Positions 33,347 through 42,800 of a stretch of DNA of 64,000 nucleotides are shown here, piece after piece. The position numbers were made by a program, and so were the translations under genes. Source of the DNA: an uncultured Coriobacteriales bacterium (GTDB lineage Bacteria > Actinomycetota > Coriobacteriia > Coriobacteriales > UMGS124); assembly GCA_934636245.1 (NCBI GenBank), contig CAKUAI010000008.1:107482-171481 (forward strand), in the 5' to 3' direction. The first letter of the stretch is position 1. Every line of letters begins with the position of its first letter. The notes under the pieces were generated by a model. The model worked only from the letters and a program-made list of their open reading frames with translations, was not told the DNA's origin and made no database searches.

Positions 33347-35494
33347 GTGTCCAACAGGCCCCAAAACAGCAGGCCCCAGGGTCGAAACAAGAGCAACCCG
33401 CAAGGCGGCCCCGGCCGTCGTAGTGACGCGCACCCACAGACCCGCGGGCGCGACGACAAGCCCAGGCCCCGCAACGACGAGGCGCCTCTGGGCAGGCGCC
33501 GCCAGGATTCCGGCCAGGCCGGCCCCAAACGCGGCAGCGCCTCCAGGCCCTCCGAGCAGCCCGGCCGCAACCCGGGCCAGGCCAAGCGCGGGCCCAAGCC
33601 CGCAAAGCAGCCCAAGCAGCCCGTCTCACCAGCTCTTCCCGACCGCAGCAAGTTCCTGCCCACAACCCCGCAGGACCTCAAGGACCGCGGCATCGAGCAG
33701 CTTGACTTCGTGTATGTGTCGGGCGACGCCTACGTGGACCACTCCTCCTTTGGCACCGCCATCATCTCGAGGGTGCTCGTGGCCTTCGGCTACACGGTGG
33801 GCATCATCGCCCAGCCCGACTGGCGCGACCCCGAGAGCATCGCAATCCTCGGCGAGCCGCGCCTGGGCTTCCTCGTTTCCTCAGGCAACATGGACTCGAT
33901 GGTGAACCACTACACCTCCAACAAGAAGCGCCGCTCCACCGACGCCTACTCGCCCGGCGGCGAGGCGGGCCTGCGCCCCAACCGCGCCGTGAGCGTCTAC
34001 GGCAACCTCATCCGCAAGCGCTTCAAGCATGTCCCCATCATCATCGGCGGCATCGAGGCAAGCCTGCGCCGCCTTGCCCACTACGACTACTGGAGCGACT
34101 CGCTCAAGCGCTCCATCCTGCTCGATTCCAACGCCGACCTGCTCATTTACGGCATGGGCGAGCACGCCGTACACGAGGTGGCCGACTCCTTGGCCGCCGG
34201 CATCGCCGTGCAGGACATCACCTACGTCGCGGGCACCGTGTATCGCGCCCGCGACCTCGAGGCCACCGTAGACCCGGTGATGCTGCCCTCCTACCAGGAG
34301 ATGCTCGACGACAAGACCGTCTACGCCAAGAGCTTCTACACCCAGTACTGCAACATGGACTCCCACTACGCCAAGACGCTCGTGGAGCAGTACGAGGAGC
34401 ATCTCTTCGTGGTGCAGAACCCCCCGGCCGAGCCCCTCAGCGCCGATGCGCTCGACTTTGTGTACGAGCTGCCCTACGCCGGCACCTACCATCCCGACTA
34501 CGAGGCTGCAGGCGGCGTGCCCGCCATCAAGGAAATCAAGTTCTCGCTCACTTCCAACCGTGGCTGTTTCGGCGGCTGCAGCTTCTGCGCCCTGGCCTTC
34601 CACCAGGGGCGACGCTTGCAAGCACGCAGCCACGAGTCGCTCGTGCGCGAGGCCAAGGCGCTCACCGCCCTGCCCGACTTCAAGGGCTACATCCACGACG
34701 TGGGCGGCCCCACGGCAAACTTCCAGGCACCGGCATGCACCCAGCAGCTCAAGCGCGGCGTGTGCCCCACCAAGCAATGCCTCTTCCCCAAGCCCTGCCG
34801 CAACCTCAAGCCCGACCACACGGCCTACATCAAGCTGCTGCGCGAGCTGCGCGAGCTTCCGGGTGTGAAGAAGGTCTTCGTGCGCTCGGGCATACGCTTC
34901 GACTACATCATGGCCGACCCGCACGGTGAGGACTTCATCCGCGAGCTTTCCGCGCATCACGTGTCGGGCCAGCTGCGCGTGGCGCCCGAGCATGTCTCCG
35001 ACAACGTGCTTGCTCTCATGGGAAAGCCTGGACAAGACGTGTACCAGGCGTTTTGCGATGAGTTCAAGCGCATCAACAAACAACTTGGCTTGGAGCAGTA
35101 CGTAGTGCCCTACCTCATCTCGTCACACCCCGGCTCCACCATGGACGACGCGATCGCCCTGGCCGAGGCCGTGCGCGACATGGGCTACATGCCCGAGCAG
35201 GTGAGCGACTTCTACCCCACGCCTTCCACCCTTTCCACCGTCATGTACTACACGGGCCTCGACCCGCGCACCATGCAACCCATCTACGTGCCGCGCGACC
35301 CCCAGGAAAAGGCCATGCAGCGTGCGCTCATCCAGTACCGCGATCCCAAGAACTACGACCTGGTGCACAAGGCGCTCGTGAAGGCCGGCCGTCAGGACCT
35401 CATCGGCTACGACAAGCACTGCCTCATCAGGCCCACGCGCCCCAAACAGGCAGGTAGCGACGGCGGTGCAGCCAGCAAGGGCAAGCGTCGCTAG
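33347..35494 (+). CDS. YgiQ family radical SAM protein
   Basis: A 715-residue radical SAM enzyme of the YgiQ/UPF0313 family. The first 95 residues or so are a basic, Pro/Gly/Gln/Arg-rich disordered tail, followed by a conserved SKFLPTTPQDLKDRGI start and a cobalamin-binding-like region. The cluster motif NRGCFGGCSFCALAF (CxxxCxxC, about residues 406-413) binds 4Fe-4S and SAM. GTG 33347 is preferred because GGGAGGG precedes it; an in-frame TTG at 33281 falls in the promoter region. The reaction of this family is not established. Confidence 0.88.
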   Translation: MSNRPQNSRPQGRNKSNPQGGPGRRSDAHPQTRGRDDKPRPRNDEAPLGRRRQDSGQAGPKRGSASRPSEQPGRNPGQAKRGPKPAKQPKQPVSPALPDRSKFLPTTPQDLKDRGIEQLDFVYVSGDAYVDHSSFGTAIISRVLVAFGYTVGIIAQPDWRDPESIAILGEPRLGFLVSSGNMDSMVNHYTSNKKRRSTDAYSPGGEAGLRPNRAVSVYGNLIRKRFKHVPIIIGGIEASLRRLAHYDYWSDSLKRSILLDSNADLLIYGMGEHAVHEVADSLAAGIAVQDITYVAGTVYRARDLEATVDPVMLPSYQEMLDDKTVYAKSFYTQYCNMDSHYAKTLVEQYEEHLFVVQNPPAEPLSADALDFVYELPYAGTYHPDYEAAGGVPAIKEIKFSLTSNRGCFGGCSFCALAFHQGRRLQARSHESLVREAKALTALPDFKGYIHDVGGPTANFQAPACTQQLKRGVCPTKQCLFPKPCRNLKPDHTAYIKLLRELRELPGVKKVFVRSGIRFDYIMADPHGEDFIRELSAHHVSGQLRVAPEHVSDNVLALMGKPGQDVYQAFCDEFKRINKQLGLEQYVVPYLISSHPGSTMDDAIALAEAVRDMGYMPEQVSDFYPTPSTLSTVMYYTGLDPRTMQPIYVPRDPQEKAMQRALIQYRDPKNYDLVHKALVKAGRQDLIGYDKHCLIRPTRPKQAGSDGGAASKGKRR

Positions 35495-35530
35495 GCGCGC
35501 GTCCAATCATTGCGTTTTCGCCATAATTGC

Positions 35531-35556
35531 CCCAACGCCGCCCCGTGCGGGGTGGC
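35531..35556. terminator. Possible terminator hairpin after the YgiQ gene
   Basis: CCGCCCCG pairs with CGGGGTGGCGG 40 bases after the stop; no T run is present, so support is weak. Confidence 0.4.
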
Positions 35557-35636
35557 GGGGACCTCTTCGGGCTAAAGTAGGCTCACTCACCCAGCGCGCC
35601 CACGAGGCGCGTACATCGAAAAGCACAGGAGAGACC

Positions 35637-36569
35637 ATGAAGCGCTTCCTTGCCAAGGCGGGCCTTGCCGCCGCCCTTACCCTCAGCGTCATCGCCACCG
35701 GTGCCCTTACCGGCTGTGGCTCGCAGGATGCCAGCACGCAGGGCGCCGACGAGGAGACCACCGCCACAGTCGCCACTTCGTCGGGCCAGGCGGTGAGCTC
35801 GTCGAACAGCAGCACTGGTTCGGACCAGACTTCCAGCGTCCCCACGCCGACGTTCGACTTCAGCCGCGACCTCGACGACAACGGTCTCTGGAAGGACATC
35901 ACGGCCAGCGACTGCGTCACGCTGTGCGATTACAGCTCCATTGAGATTCCCGCCTCGACGATCGATGTCTCCGACCAGGTGCAGAAGCGCATGGACTCCA
36001 TCGTCTCCAGCGCCGGCATCGACGAGCTCACCGACGACTGGGTGCAGCAGAACTACGCCGAGTCTCGCGGCTGGAAGACTGTCGAGGACATGCGCGCGGC
36101 CCTCACCGAGTCCTACCAGGAAGACGCCAAGCAGACCTACATCCAGAACTACGTGGTGGAGCACTCGACCTTCACCGAGGTGCCCCAGACCCTGCTCGAT
36201 TACACCAGAGACTACCTGGTGTATCAGTACACCTACATGGCAAGCCAGTACAACTTCACGCTTGAGGACCTCATCAAGATGATGTACGGCTACACCACCA
36301 CCGACGAGCTTGTGGAGAACAACCAGGACACCATCGAGAGCCAGGCCAAGATGTACCTGGCGTTCCAGGCAATCGTCGAGAAGGAAGGCAGGGTCGCCGA
36401 CGACGCCGAGCTCGAAGAGCACTACGGCGGCGACCTGGACTCCCTCACGCAGACCTACGGCACGCCCTACCTCAAGCAGACCATCCTCATGAACGACACG
36501 CTGGCCGAGCTCGCCGCCAACGCGACCATCGTGGACGACTCGGCCGACAGCTCCTCTTCCGCCAAGTAA
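35637..36569 (+). CDS. Trigger-factor-like lipoprotein
   Basis: A 310-residue exported lipoprotein. A lipoprotein signal peptide with lipobox LTGC gives a lipidated Cys at about residue 27, followed by a Ser/Thr-rich linker. Residues 95-300 are helical and resemble the substrate-binding C-terminal domain of trigger factor (for example VPQTLLDYTRDYLVYQYTY, and EKEGRVADDAELEEHYGG). It lacks the ribosome-binding N-terminus and a clear peptidyl-prolyl isomerase core, so it is probably an extracytoplasmic chaperone. ATG 35637 follows AGGAGAG. It is a single gene with its own terminator. Confidence 0.8.
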   Translation: MKRFLAKAGLAAALTLSVIATGALTGCGSQDASTQGADEETTATVATSSGQAVSSSNSSTGSDQTSSVPTPTFDFSRDLDDNGLWKDITASDCVTLCDYSSIEIPASTIDVSDQVQKRMDSIVSSAGIDELTDDWVQQNYAESRGWKTVEDMRAALTESYQEDAKQTYIQNYVVEHSTFTEVPQTLLDYTRDYLVYQYTYMASQYNFTLEDLIKMMYGYTTTDELVENNQDTIESQAKMYLAFQAIVEKEGRVADDAELEEHYGGDLDSLTQTYGTPYLKQTILMNDTLAELAANATIVDDSADSSSSAK

Positions 36570-36603
36570 AAACCGTCCTTGCGCGGCCCATATGCCCCTC
36601 TTG

Positions 36604-36630
36604 AAAGACGCTCCTTCGGGGGCGTCTTTT
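36604..36630 (+). terminator. Terminator after the lipoprotein gene
   Basis: AAAGACGCTCC and GGGGGCGTCTTTT surround a TTC loop, followed by CTTTCTTT. Confidence 0.9.
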
Positions 36631-36744
36631 CTTTCTTTGAGGTGACGAAAATTTGACCGTCTCCCTGTTGGGTTTAAGCCTCGATACCCCTACAATAAGC
36701 CTTCGTGCAATGTTCCCGATAAGCTCGGCCGAGAGGAGTGAGAG

Positions 36745-37815
36745 TTGGAAGTTCCACTGGTAGACCTTGTAGGCATCTGCAAGGAGTTCGACGGCAACAC
36801 CATTCTCAACGACTACAACCTATCCATCAAGCAAAACGAGTTCGTCACCTTGCTGGGCCCATCAGGCTGCGGCAAGACAACGCTTTTGCGTTGCATCGCG
36901 GGTTTTGAGCAACCCGACGCGGGCAAGATTCTCTTCGAAGGCAAAGACATCACGTCGCTGCCCGCCCACAAGCGCCCGCTCAACACCGTCTTCCAGAAAT
37001 ATTCGCTCTTCAGCCACATGACCGTGGCCGAGAACATCGCCTTTGGCCTCAGGATCTCGAAGAAGAGTAAGAAATACATCGCCGACAAAGTGGATTATGC
37101 GCTCAAGCTCGTCGATCTCGACGGGTTTGGCTCCCGCATGCCCAACTCCCTGTCGGGCGGCCAGCAGCAGCGCGTCGCCATCGCACGCGCCATCGTCAAC
37201 GAGCCCCGCGCGCTCCTGCTCGACGAGCCGCTCTCCGCACTCGACCTCAAGCTGCGTCAAGACATGCAGTACGAGCTCATCCGCCTCAAGAACGAGCTGG
37301 GCATCTCCTTCATCTTCGTCACGCACGACCAGGAGGAGGCCCTCACCATGTCGGACACGATCGTGGTCATGAACCAGGGTCGCATCCAGCAGATGGGCAC
37401 CCCGCAGGACATCTACAACGAGCCCACCAACGCGTTCGTGGCCGGCTTCGTGGGCGACTCCAACATCATCGACGCCGTCATGCTGCAGGACAAGCAGGTC
37501 GCCCTGTGCGGCGCGCGCTGGGAGTGCATCGACACCGGCTTCGGCACCAACCGCCCGGTCGACGTCGTCATCCGCCCCGAGGACGTGGAGTACGTCGAAC
37601 CCGAGCGTGGCATCATCAAGGGCGTCGTGAGCCACATCATCTTCAAGGGCGTGCACTGGGAGATGGAGGTGGAAGCTGGCGGCTTCACCTGGCTCGTACA
37701 GTCCACCAACATGACGCCCGTGGGCACCGAGGTCGGCATCTACGTGCGTCCTGAGAACATCCAGGTCATGCACAAGCCTCAGACCGAGGACGAGGAGGCC
37801 CTCATCAATGAGTAG
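36745..37815 (+). CDS. potA: PotA, ATP-binding protein of spermidine/putrescine ABC transporter
   Basis: A 356-residue ABC ATPase. Walker A is GPSGCGKTTLLRC, the ABC signature LSGGQQQRVAIARA, Walker B ALLLDEPLSALD, and the H-loop VTHDQEEA. A C-terminal TOBE-like regulatory domain (about 240-350) is present. The start is a TTG after GAGGAG. It energises polyamine uptake with the permeases and binding protein encoded next; the end overlaps potB by 8 bases. Confidence 0.94.
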   Translation: MEVPLVDLVGICKEFDGNTILNDYNLSIKQNEFVTLLGPSGCGKTTLLRCIAGFEQPDAGKILFEGKDITSLPAHKRPLNTVFQKYSLFSHMTVAENIAFGLRISKKSKKYIADKVDYALKLVDLDGFGSRMPNSLSGGQQQRVAIARAIVNEPRALLLDEPLSALDLKLRQDMQYELIRLKNELGISFIFVTHDQEEALTMSDTIVVMNQGRIQQMGTPQDIYNEPTNAFVAGFVGDSNIIDAVMLQDKQVALCGARWECIDTGFGTNRPVDVVIRPEDVEYVEPERGIIKGVVSHIIFKGVHWEMEVEAGGFTWLVQSTNMTPVGTEVGIYVRPENIQVMHKPQTEDEEALINE

Positions 37816-38719
37816 CCTCGACAAAAAGGAACCTCCAGCCGGCGAAGGGTCTACGGCGGCGCTCGCCTGCCCCGTGCGTCCCCGCGTCTCAAAGTCACGC
37901 CTTGTGCGTGAGCTTATGGCAGGTCCCTTCATCGCGTGGATCATCATCTTCACCGTGGTGCCGCTCGCGCTCATGTTCAGCCGCGGCTTCACCGACAAGG
38001 CCGGCAACTTCACGCTCGACAACGTGATGGCCATCACCAACCCCATCTACCTCAAGGCGCTCGTGCTTGCCCTCGAGCTGTCGGTGGTGGCCACCGTGGT
38101 GTGCCTCCTGCTGGCCTACCCGCTGGCGCTCATCCTGCGCGGCATGAAGCACGGCTCGGCCGGCGCCATCGTGTTCATCTTCGTGCTCCCCATGTGGATG
38201 AACTCGCTTTTGCGCACCATCGCCTGGCAGTCGCTGCTTGAGAAGGAAGGCGTCATCAACGGCCTGCTCGGCGTGTTGGGGCTTCCCGGCATCGGCATCA
38301 TCAACACGCCCGCAGCCGTCGTGCTCGGCATGGTGTACAACTACCTGCCCTTCATGGTGCTGCCCCTGTACAACTCGCTCGCCAAGATCGACGACGACAT
38401 CATCGACGCCTCCCACGACCTGGGCGCGGGCTTCTGGGCCACGCTGCGCCACGTGCTCATCCCCCAGAGCGTCGCGGGCATCGTGAGCGGCATCACCATG
38501 GTGTTCGTGCCCTCGCTCACCACCTTCGTGGTCAGCGACATCCTGGGCGGCGGCAAGGTGGCCCTCATCGGCAACCTCATCGAGCAGCAGTTCACGGTGA
38601 GCTACGACTGGAACACCGGCGCAGGCCTGTCCATCGTGCTCATGGTCTTCGTGCTGGCGAGCATGGCCGTCATGAACGCCTTCGACAAGTCGGACATGGC
38701 GAGCAGGAAGGTGGCCTAG
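37808..38719 (+). CDS. potB: PotB, polyamine ABC transporter permease
   Basis: A 303-residue inner-membrane permease with six hydrophobic segments after a hydrophilic 40-residue N-terminus. The cytoplasmic coupling loop DASHDLGAGFWATLRHVLIP matches the EAA motif that contacts the ATPase. It overlaps potA, and potC starts one base after its stop, so the operon is tightly coupled. It forms half of the polyamine channel. Confidence 0.93.
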   Translation: MSSLDKKEPPAGEGSTAALACPVRPRVSKSRLVRELMAGPFIAWIIIFTVVPLALMFSRGFTDKAGNFTLDNVMAITNPIYLKALVLALELSVVATVVCLLLAYPLALILRGMKHGSAGAIVFIFVLPMWMNSLLRTIAWQSLLEKEGVINGLLGVLGLPGIGIINTPAAVVLGMVYNYLPFMVLPLYNSLAKIDDDIIDASHDLGAGFWATLRHVLIPQSVAGIVSGITMVFVPSLTTFVVSDILGGGKVALIGNLIEQQFTVSYDWNTGAGLSIVLMVFVLASMAVMNAFDKSDMASRKVA

Positions 38720-38720
38720 C

Positions 38721-39551
38721 ATGAAGAAGTTCGGCTCCAAGCTCTACCTGGGCCTCATCCTGCTCTTCCTGTACGCCCCCATCGTCACGCTCATGGTGCT
38801 GAGTTTCAACTCCTCCAAGAGCCGCGCGGTATGGGGCGGCTTCACGCTCGACTGGTACGCGCAGATGTTTGACTCGCCCAAAATCATGGGCGCGCTCTAC
38901 AACTCGCTCACCATCGCGCTCATCGCCTCGGTGGTCGCCACGGTCATCGGCCTTCTGGCCTGCATCGGCATCCAGGCAATGCGCCGCTCTACCAGGACGT
39001 TCTGGCTCACGCTCAACAACATCCCCATGCTCAACGCCGACATCGTCACGGGCCTGTCGCTCATGATCTGCTTCGGCGCCTTCGGCATCTCGCTGGGCTA
39101 CGGCTCAATCCTCGTGGCGCACATCGCCTTCTGCATCCCCTACGTCATCCTGTCCATCATGCCGCGCATCAAGACGGCCTCGGCGGGAACCTACGAGGCG
39201 GCGCAGGACCTGGGCGCGAGCCCCTTCCAGGCGTTCGTGAAGGTCGTGCTGCCCGAGCTCATGCCGGGCATTGTGGCGGGCTTTTTGCTGTCGTTCACGA
39301 TGAGCCTCGACGACTTCGTCATCAGCTACTTCGTGCGCGGCCGCGGCGTCGACACGCTCTCCACCCTCATCTACACGCAGGTGCGTCGCGGCATCGTGCC
39401 GAGCATGTACGCCCTGTCCACCATCATCTTCGTCGTGGTGCTTGTGGTGCTGCTTGTGCAAAACTTCGCCCCCGGCTGGATCGAAAAGCAGGCCATCAAG
39501 CGCAAGGAGCGCAAAGCGCTCAAGGCCGACACCACCAACGAAATCGCGTAA
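38721..39551 (+). CDS. potC: PotC, polyamine ABC transporter permease
   Basis: A 276-residue permease, second half of the polyamine channel. Six hydrophobic segments are visible and the EAA loop reads EAAQDLGASPFQAFVKVVLP. It follows potB by one base and is followed 11 bases later by potD. Confidence 0.93.
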   Translation: MKKFGSKLYLGLILLFLYAPIVTLMVLSFNSSKSRAVWGGFTLDWYAQMFDSPKIMGALYNSLTIALIASVVATVIGLLACIGIQAMRRSTRTFWLTLNNIPMLNADIVTGLSLMICFGAFGISLGYGSILVAHIAFCIPYVILSIMPRIKTASAGTYEAAQDLGASPFQAFVKVVLPELMPGIVAGFLLSFTMSLDDFVISYFVRGRGVDTLSTLIYTQVRRGIVPSMYALSTIIFVVVLVVLLVQNFAPGWIEKQAIKRKERKALKADTTNEIA

Positions 39552-39562
39552 GGAGAACAACC

Positions 39563-40663
39563 ATGGCTATTTCTCGCAGGCAGTTCATGGCGGCAGGCGC
39601 CGCACTCGCCGGTACCGCTGCTATCGCCGGCCTTTCCGGCTGCGGTGCCGACAACAGCTCCACCGACGGCGACTCTACCAAGGCCGATTCCGGCAAGCTC
39701 TACGTGTACAACTGGGGCGAGTACATCGACGAGGACGTCGTCTCCCTGTTTGAGGAGGAGACCGGCATCAAGGTCGTCTACGACACCTTTGAGACCAACG
39801 AAATCATGTACCCCATCATCGAGCAGGGCCAGACCGTCTACGACGTGGTGTGCCCCAGCGACTACATGATCGACAAGATGCGCAAGAACGGCCTTCTCGC
39901 CGAGATCGACTTCGACAACATCCCCAACTACAAGAACATCGCTGCCGCTCAGATCGAGACGTCCAAGCAGTTCGACCCCGAGAACAAGTTCAGCGTGCCC
40001 TACACCTGGGGCACCATGGGCATCCTGTACGACACCAAGCGCGTCGTTGAGCCCCCCACCAGCTGGGACGTGCTGTGGGACGAGCAGTACAAGGGCGAGA
40101 TCCTCATGCAGAAGTCGGTGCGCGACCTGCTCGCCGTGGGTCTCAAGAAGCTCGGCTACTCGCTCAACACCACCGACGCCGACCAGATCGCCGAGGCCCG
40201 CGACGTGCTCATCGAGCAGAAGCCCCTCGTGCAGGCCTACGTCATCGACCAGGTGCGCGACAAGATGATCGGCGGCGAGGCAATCCTGGGCTGCATCTAC
40301 TCCGGCGAGTACCTCTACTGCAAGGAGGAGAACCCCGACCTTGCCTACGTGGTGCCCGACGAGGGCTCCAACGTGTGGGTCGACTCCTGGGTCATCCCGG
40401 CCAATGCCGAAAACAAGGCCAACGCTGAGAAGTGGATCGACTTCATGTGCCGCCCCGACATCGCCCTCAAGAACTTCGAGTACATCTGGTACGCCACGCC
40501 CAACACCGAGGCGCTCAAGGAGATCGAGCCCGAGATCGCCGAGGACCCCGGCGTGTTCCCCGACCAGGAGCTCATCGACCGCTGCGAGGTCTTCAACAGC
40601 CTCGACGCCGACGTCGAGAAGCTCTACACCGACGCCTACAACCAGATTCTCGCAGCTGACTAA
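39563..40663 (+). CDS. potD: PotD, polyamine-binding lipoprotein with Tat-type signal
   Basis: A 366-residue extracytoplasmic binding protein. The signal combines a twin-arginine start (ISRRQFMAAG) with a lipobox (LSGC), so it should be Tat-exported and lipid-anchored. The mature part begins LYVYNWGEYIDEDVVSLFEE, typical of PotD/PotF, with CPSDYMIDKM and WVIPANAENK segments lining the polyamine pocket. It captures putrescine or spermidine and hands it to PotBC. A strong terminator closes the operon. Confidence 0.94.
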   Translation: MAISRRQFMAAGAALAGTAAIAGLSGCGADNSSTDGDSTKADSGKLYVYNWGEYIDEDVVSLFEEETGIKVVYDTFETNEIMYPIIEQGQTVYDVVCPSDYMIDKMRKNGLLAEIDFDNIPNYKNIAAAQIETSKQFDPENKFSVPYTWGTMGILYDTKRVVEPPTSWDVLWDEQYKGEILMQKSVRDLLAVGLKKLGYSLNTTDADQIAEARDVLIEQKPLVQAYVIDQVRDKMIGGEAILGCIYSGEYLYCKEENPDLAYVVPDEGSNVWVDSWVIPANAENKANAEKWIDFMCRPDIALKNFEYIWYATPNTEALKEIEPEIAEDPGVFPDQELIDRCEVFNSLDADVEKLYTDAYNQILAAD

Positions 40664-40712
40664 GGCTGAGCAAGGCCGCAAAGCCACGACGTCTCCGCTC
40701 ACAAGCACCCTT

Positions 40713-40760
40713 AAGCCCCCTCGAACCTACGGCATCCCGACAGGTTCGAGGGGGCTTTTT
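40713..40760 (+). terminator. Terminator of potABCD
   Basis: A long stem AGCCCCCTCGAACCT / AGGTTCGAGGGGGCT is followed by TTTTTAG. Confidence 0.93.
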
Positions 40761-40852
40761 AGTCTCAAGGGCCCAAACCCTTATGCCCGCGCATCAAGGG
40801 TGCGCCAAATTCCCTCCCATACGTCATCGACATTCGACACTCAATCACAACC

Positions 40853-40902
40853 TGCTATCATACGTGTTAGTAACATATACGTTAGTAACACGCATGATAG
40901 CA
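40853..40902 (+). promoter_or_regulatory. 50-bp palindromic operator upstream of the DUF234 ATPase gene
   Basis: TGCTATCAT (40853-40861) is matched by its complement at 40894-40902, with an inner CGTGTTA/TAACACG pair. Inside, TGTTAGTAACA (40865-40875) and CGTTAGTAACA (40880-40890) are two near-perfect TGTTAnTAACA sites, centres 15 bases apart. It lies 22 bases before the start codon, well placed for repression. Confidence 0.72.
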
Positions 40903-40923
40903 ATCTAGCCACTTGGAGCAGCC

Positions 40924-42327
40924 ATGTTTGTTGGGCGAGAAAGAGAACTGGAAAGCCTGCAGAGGCTCTATGCATCAAACAGCTTCCAATTCGGGGTCGT
41001 CTATGGTCGCAGACGAGTGGGAAAGACGAAGCTGTTGCGGCAGTTCACGGCCGACAAGCCTGACGTCTTCTTCTTCACGGCGCATGAGACAACGCTGTCA
41101 GAGAACCTCGACCTGCTCAGTCGCGAACTTGCAAAAACCACCCCCGACGACCAGCCGACAAGTTATCCCGTCTTCCGGACGCTCACCGAAGCATTCGATG
41201 AGGTATTTCGCCGCGCAGCAAGCAAGCGACTCGTCTTCGTCATCGATGAATACCCTTACCTTGCACAGAGCGACCCAGGCGCTTCATCCGCATTGCAGGC
41301 GCTTATCGACGCCAATCAGGAAGACAGCAAGCTCTTGCTCATACTTTGCGGCTCATCGATGACCTTCATGGAGCACCAGGTGCTTGGCAAGCAAAGCCCT
41401 CTGTACGGCCGGCGCACAGCCCAGTTGCGCATAGACCCATTCACCCTGTTCGACGCGGCCAAAATGCTGCCGGAAGCCTCGCCCACAAAGGCAATCGAAC
41501 TGTATGCGATAACAGGCGGCATTCCCTTGTACCTGGCACAGCTCGATGGCGCCCGATCTGTCGAATGGAACATCGCCGAGAAGGTATTCCGCCAAGACGC
41601 CATTCTCTACGAGGAGCCTCGCAGCTATTTGCAGCAGGAGACGCGCACCCCCAGCGCCTACAACTCCATCGTAACGGCCATTGCCGCAGGATATGTGCGC
41701 CCCTCTGAAATTTGCGACATCACTCGCCTCGCATCTTCGGCAGTTGCCCGTTATCTCGACGCCCTCATCGAACTCAAGGTGATCGAACGCGTCGTACCCA
41801 TGGTCGCGCGCAACAAAAAGCAGGTCATCTACCGCGTTTGCGACAACCTGTTCCGGTTTTGGTTCAAGTTCGTCCCGCGCTACACCGGCACGATTGAGGC
41901 AGGGATGGGAGCAGCGGTCGCAAAGCGCATCATGCAGGAGGAATTCCCCACCTTTGTGGGCCCAGCGTTTGAAAACGTCTGCCGCCAATGGTTGATGCAA
42001 GAAGCCGCGCAAGGCAGGCTTGCACTGCTCCCCAAAAGCATCGGTTCATGGTGGGGCACCAACCCAAGCACCAAGCGCGAAGAGGAGATTGACATCGTGC
42101 TTGAGGGGGCAGACGGTGAGCTTGCATTCGGAGAATGCAAGTGGAAGAACTCCCCCACTGACGTCGATGTGCTCAACCAGCTGCTTGTGCGTAGCACCTT
42201 GCTCCCCGGTTCGAACAAATCGTTCTTCTTGTTTTCCAAGGCGGGGTTCACTGAAGCATGTGAGTCCAAAGCAGCCGCACGTACAGACGTCACGCTCGTG
42301 ACACCGGAAATGATGATTGCGCGCTAA
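40924..42327 (+). CDS. Archaeal-type ATPase with C-terminal DUF234 nuclease-like domain
   Basis: A 467-residue P-loop protein. Walker A is GRRRVGKTKLLRQF (about residues 28-41) and Walker B LVFVIDEYPYL. A winged-helix-like segment follows (LASSAVARYLDALIELKVI). The C-terminal DUF234 region contains EIDIVLEG with AFGECKWK, the spacing of a PD-(D/E)xK nuclease active site. Proteins of this type are scattered, often mobile, and lack an agreed function; defence or DNA maintenance is possible. It stands alone with its own palindromic operator and terminator. Confidence 0.85.
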   Translation: MFVGRERELESLQRLYASNSFQFGVVYGRRRVGKTKLLRQFTADKPDVFFFTAHETTLSENLDLLSRELAKTTPDDQPTSYPVFRTLTEAFDEVFRRAASKRLVFVIDEYPYLAQSDPGASSALQALIDANQEDSKLLLILCGSSMTFMEHQVLGKQSPLYGRRTAQLRIDPFTLFDAAKMLPEASPTKAIELYAITGGIPLYLAQLDGARSVEWNIAEKVFRQDAILYEEPRSYLQQETRTPSAYNSIVTAIAAGYVRPSEICDITRLASSAVARYLDALIELKVIERVVPMVARNKKQVIYRVCDNLFRFWFKFVPRYTGTIEAGMGAAVAKRIMQEEFPTFVGPAFENVCRQWLMQEAAQGRLALLPKSIGSWWGTNPSTKREEEIDIVLEGADGELAFGECKWKNSPTDVDVLNQLLVRSTLLPGSNKSFFLFSKAGFTEACESKAAARTDVTLVTPEMMIAR

Positions 42328-42369
42328 CCGGAGGGTCAAGGCGAAATCCCAGGTCCCGAACGCAAACGG

Positions 42370-42409
42370 AAACGCCCCCGAGCCCAGTTGTGGACTCGGG
42401 GGCGTTTTT
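42370..42409 (+). terminator. Terminator of the DUF234 ATPase gene
   Basis: AAACGCCCCCGAG pairs with CTCGGGGGCGTTT, ending in TTTTT. Confidence 0.92.
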
Positions 42410-42438
42410 CATGCCGAAAGGCGGGGATGGTCGGACAG

Positions 42439-42720
42439 TCACGGGGCACCCCATGGCTCGGCGGCGGCACCCCCCGCCTTGCAACAGGCCTTGAGACCAA
42501 AGGTACGGTGACACTGGGTGCAGAGCCAACGCTGGGCACCCGCGCGGTCGCGGCCCTTGCGCACGACAAACGTGCAGCCGCAGTGCGGGCACGTGGGGCT
42601 GCGCGAACCGTCGCCCTCAAAGGGATCCGAGCCGGAGAGCATCGAGTCAAGCGCGTCGCGCACCTCAATCGCCTCGTCGCGCGAAAGCCCCTTTAGAAAC
42701 TGCCAGTACACATCCCTCAT
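42439..42720 (-). pseudogene. Transposase remnant: N-terminal zinc ribbon of an IS1595/IS1-like element
   Basis: A 93-codon frame. Residues 44-76 (CPHCGCTFVVRKGRDR through WLCTQCHRTFG) form the two-CxxC zinc ribbon typical of IS1595-type and related transposases, after a helical N-terminus (FLKGLSRDEAIEVRDALDSM). The DDE catalytic part is absent: after the ribbon the frame runs into low-complexity sequence and stops. I infer a truncated insertion sequence; a free-standing zinc-ribbon protein is the alternative. Confidence 0.65.
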
Positions 42721-42754
42721 GATCGATGCCCCCTTTCGGCCTCGACGTACAAGC

Positions 42755-42784
42755 GGGCACCCCGGCTTTGCGCCAGGGTGCCCC
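42755..42784 (-). terminator. Hairpin downstream of the adhesin gene
   Basis: GGGCACCC and GGGTGCCC form a stem 17 bases after the adhesin stop; there is no T run, so its role as terminator is uncertain. Confidence 0.45.
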
Positions 42785-42800
42785 TTGCCTTACTTACGTG

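Noticed and set aside
40853..40902. Palindrome as an attachment site for a mobile element
   Set aside because: It lies in promoter position 22 bases before a start codon, has internal operator-like repeats, and no integrase or matching second copy is seen.
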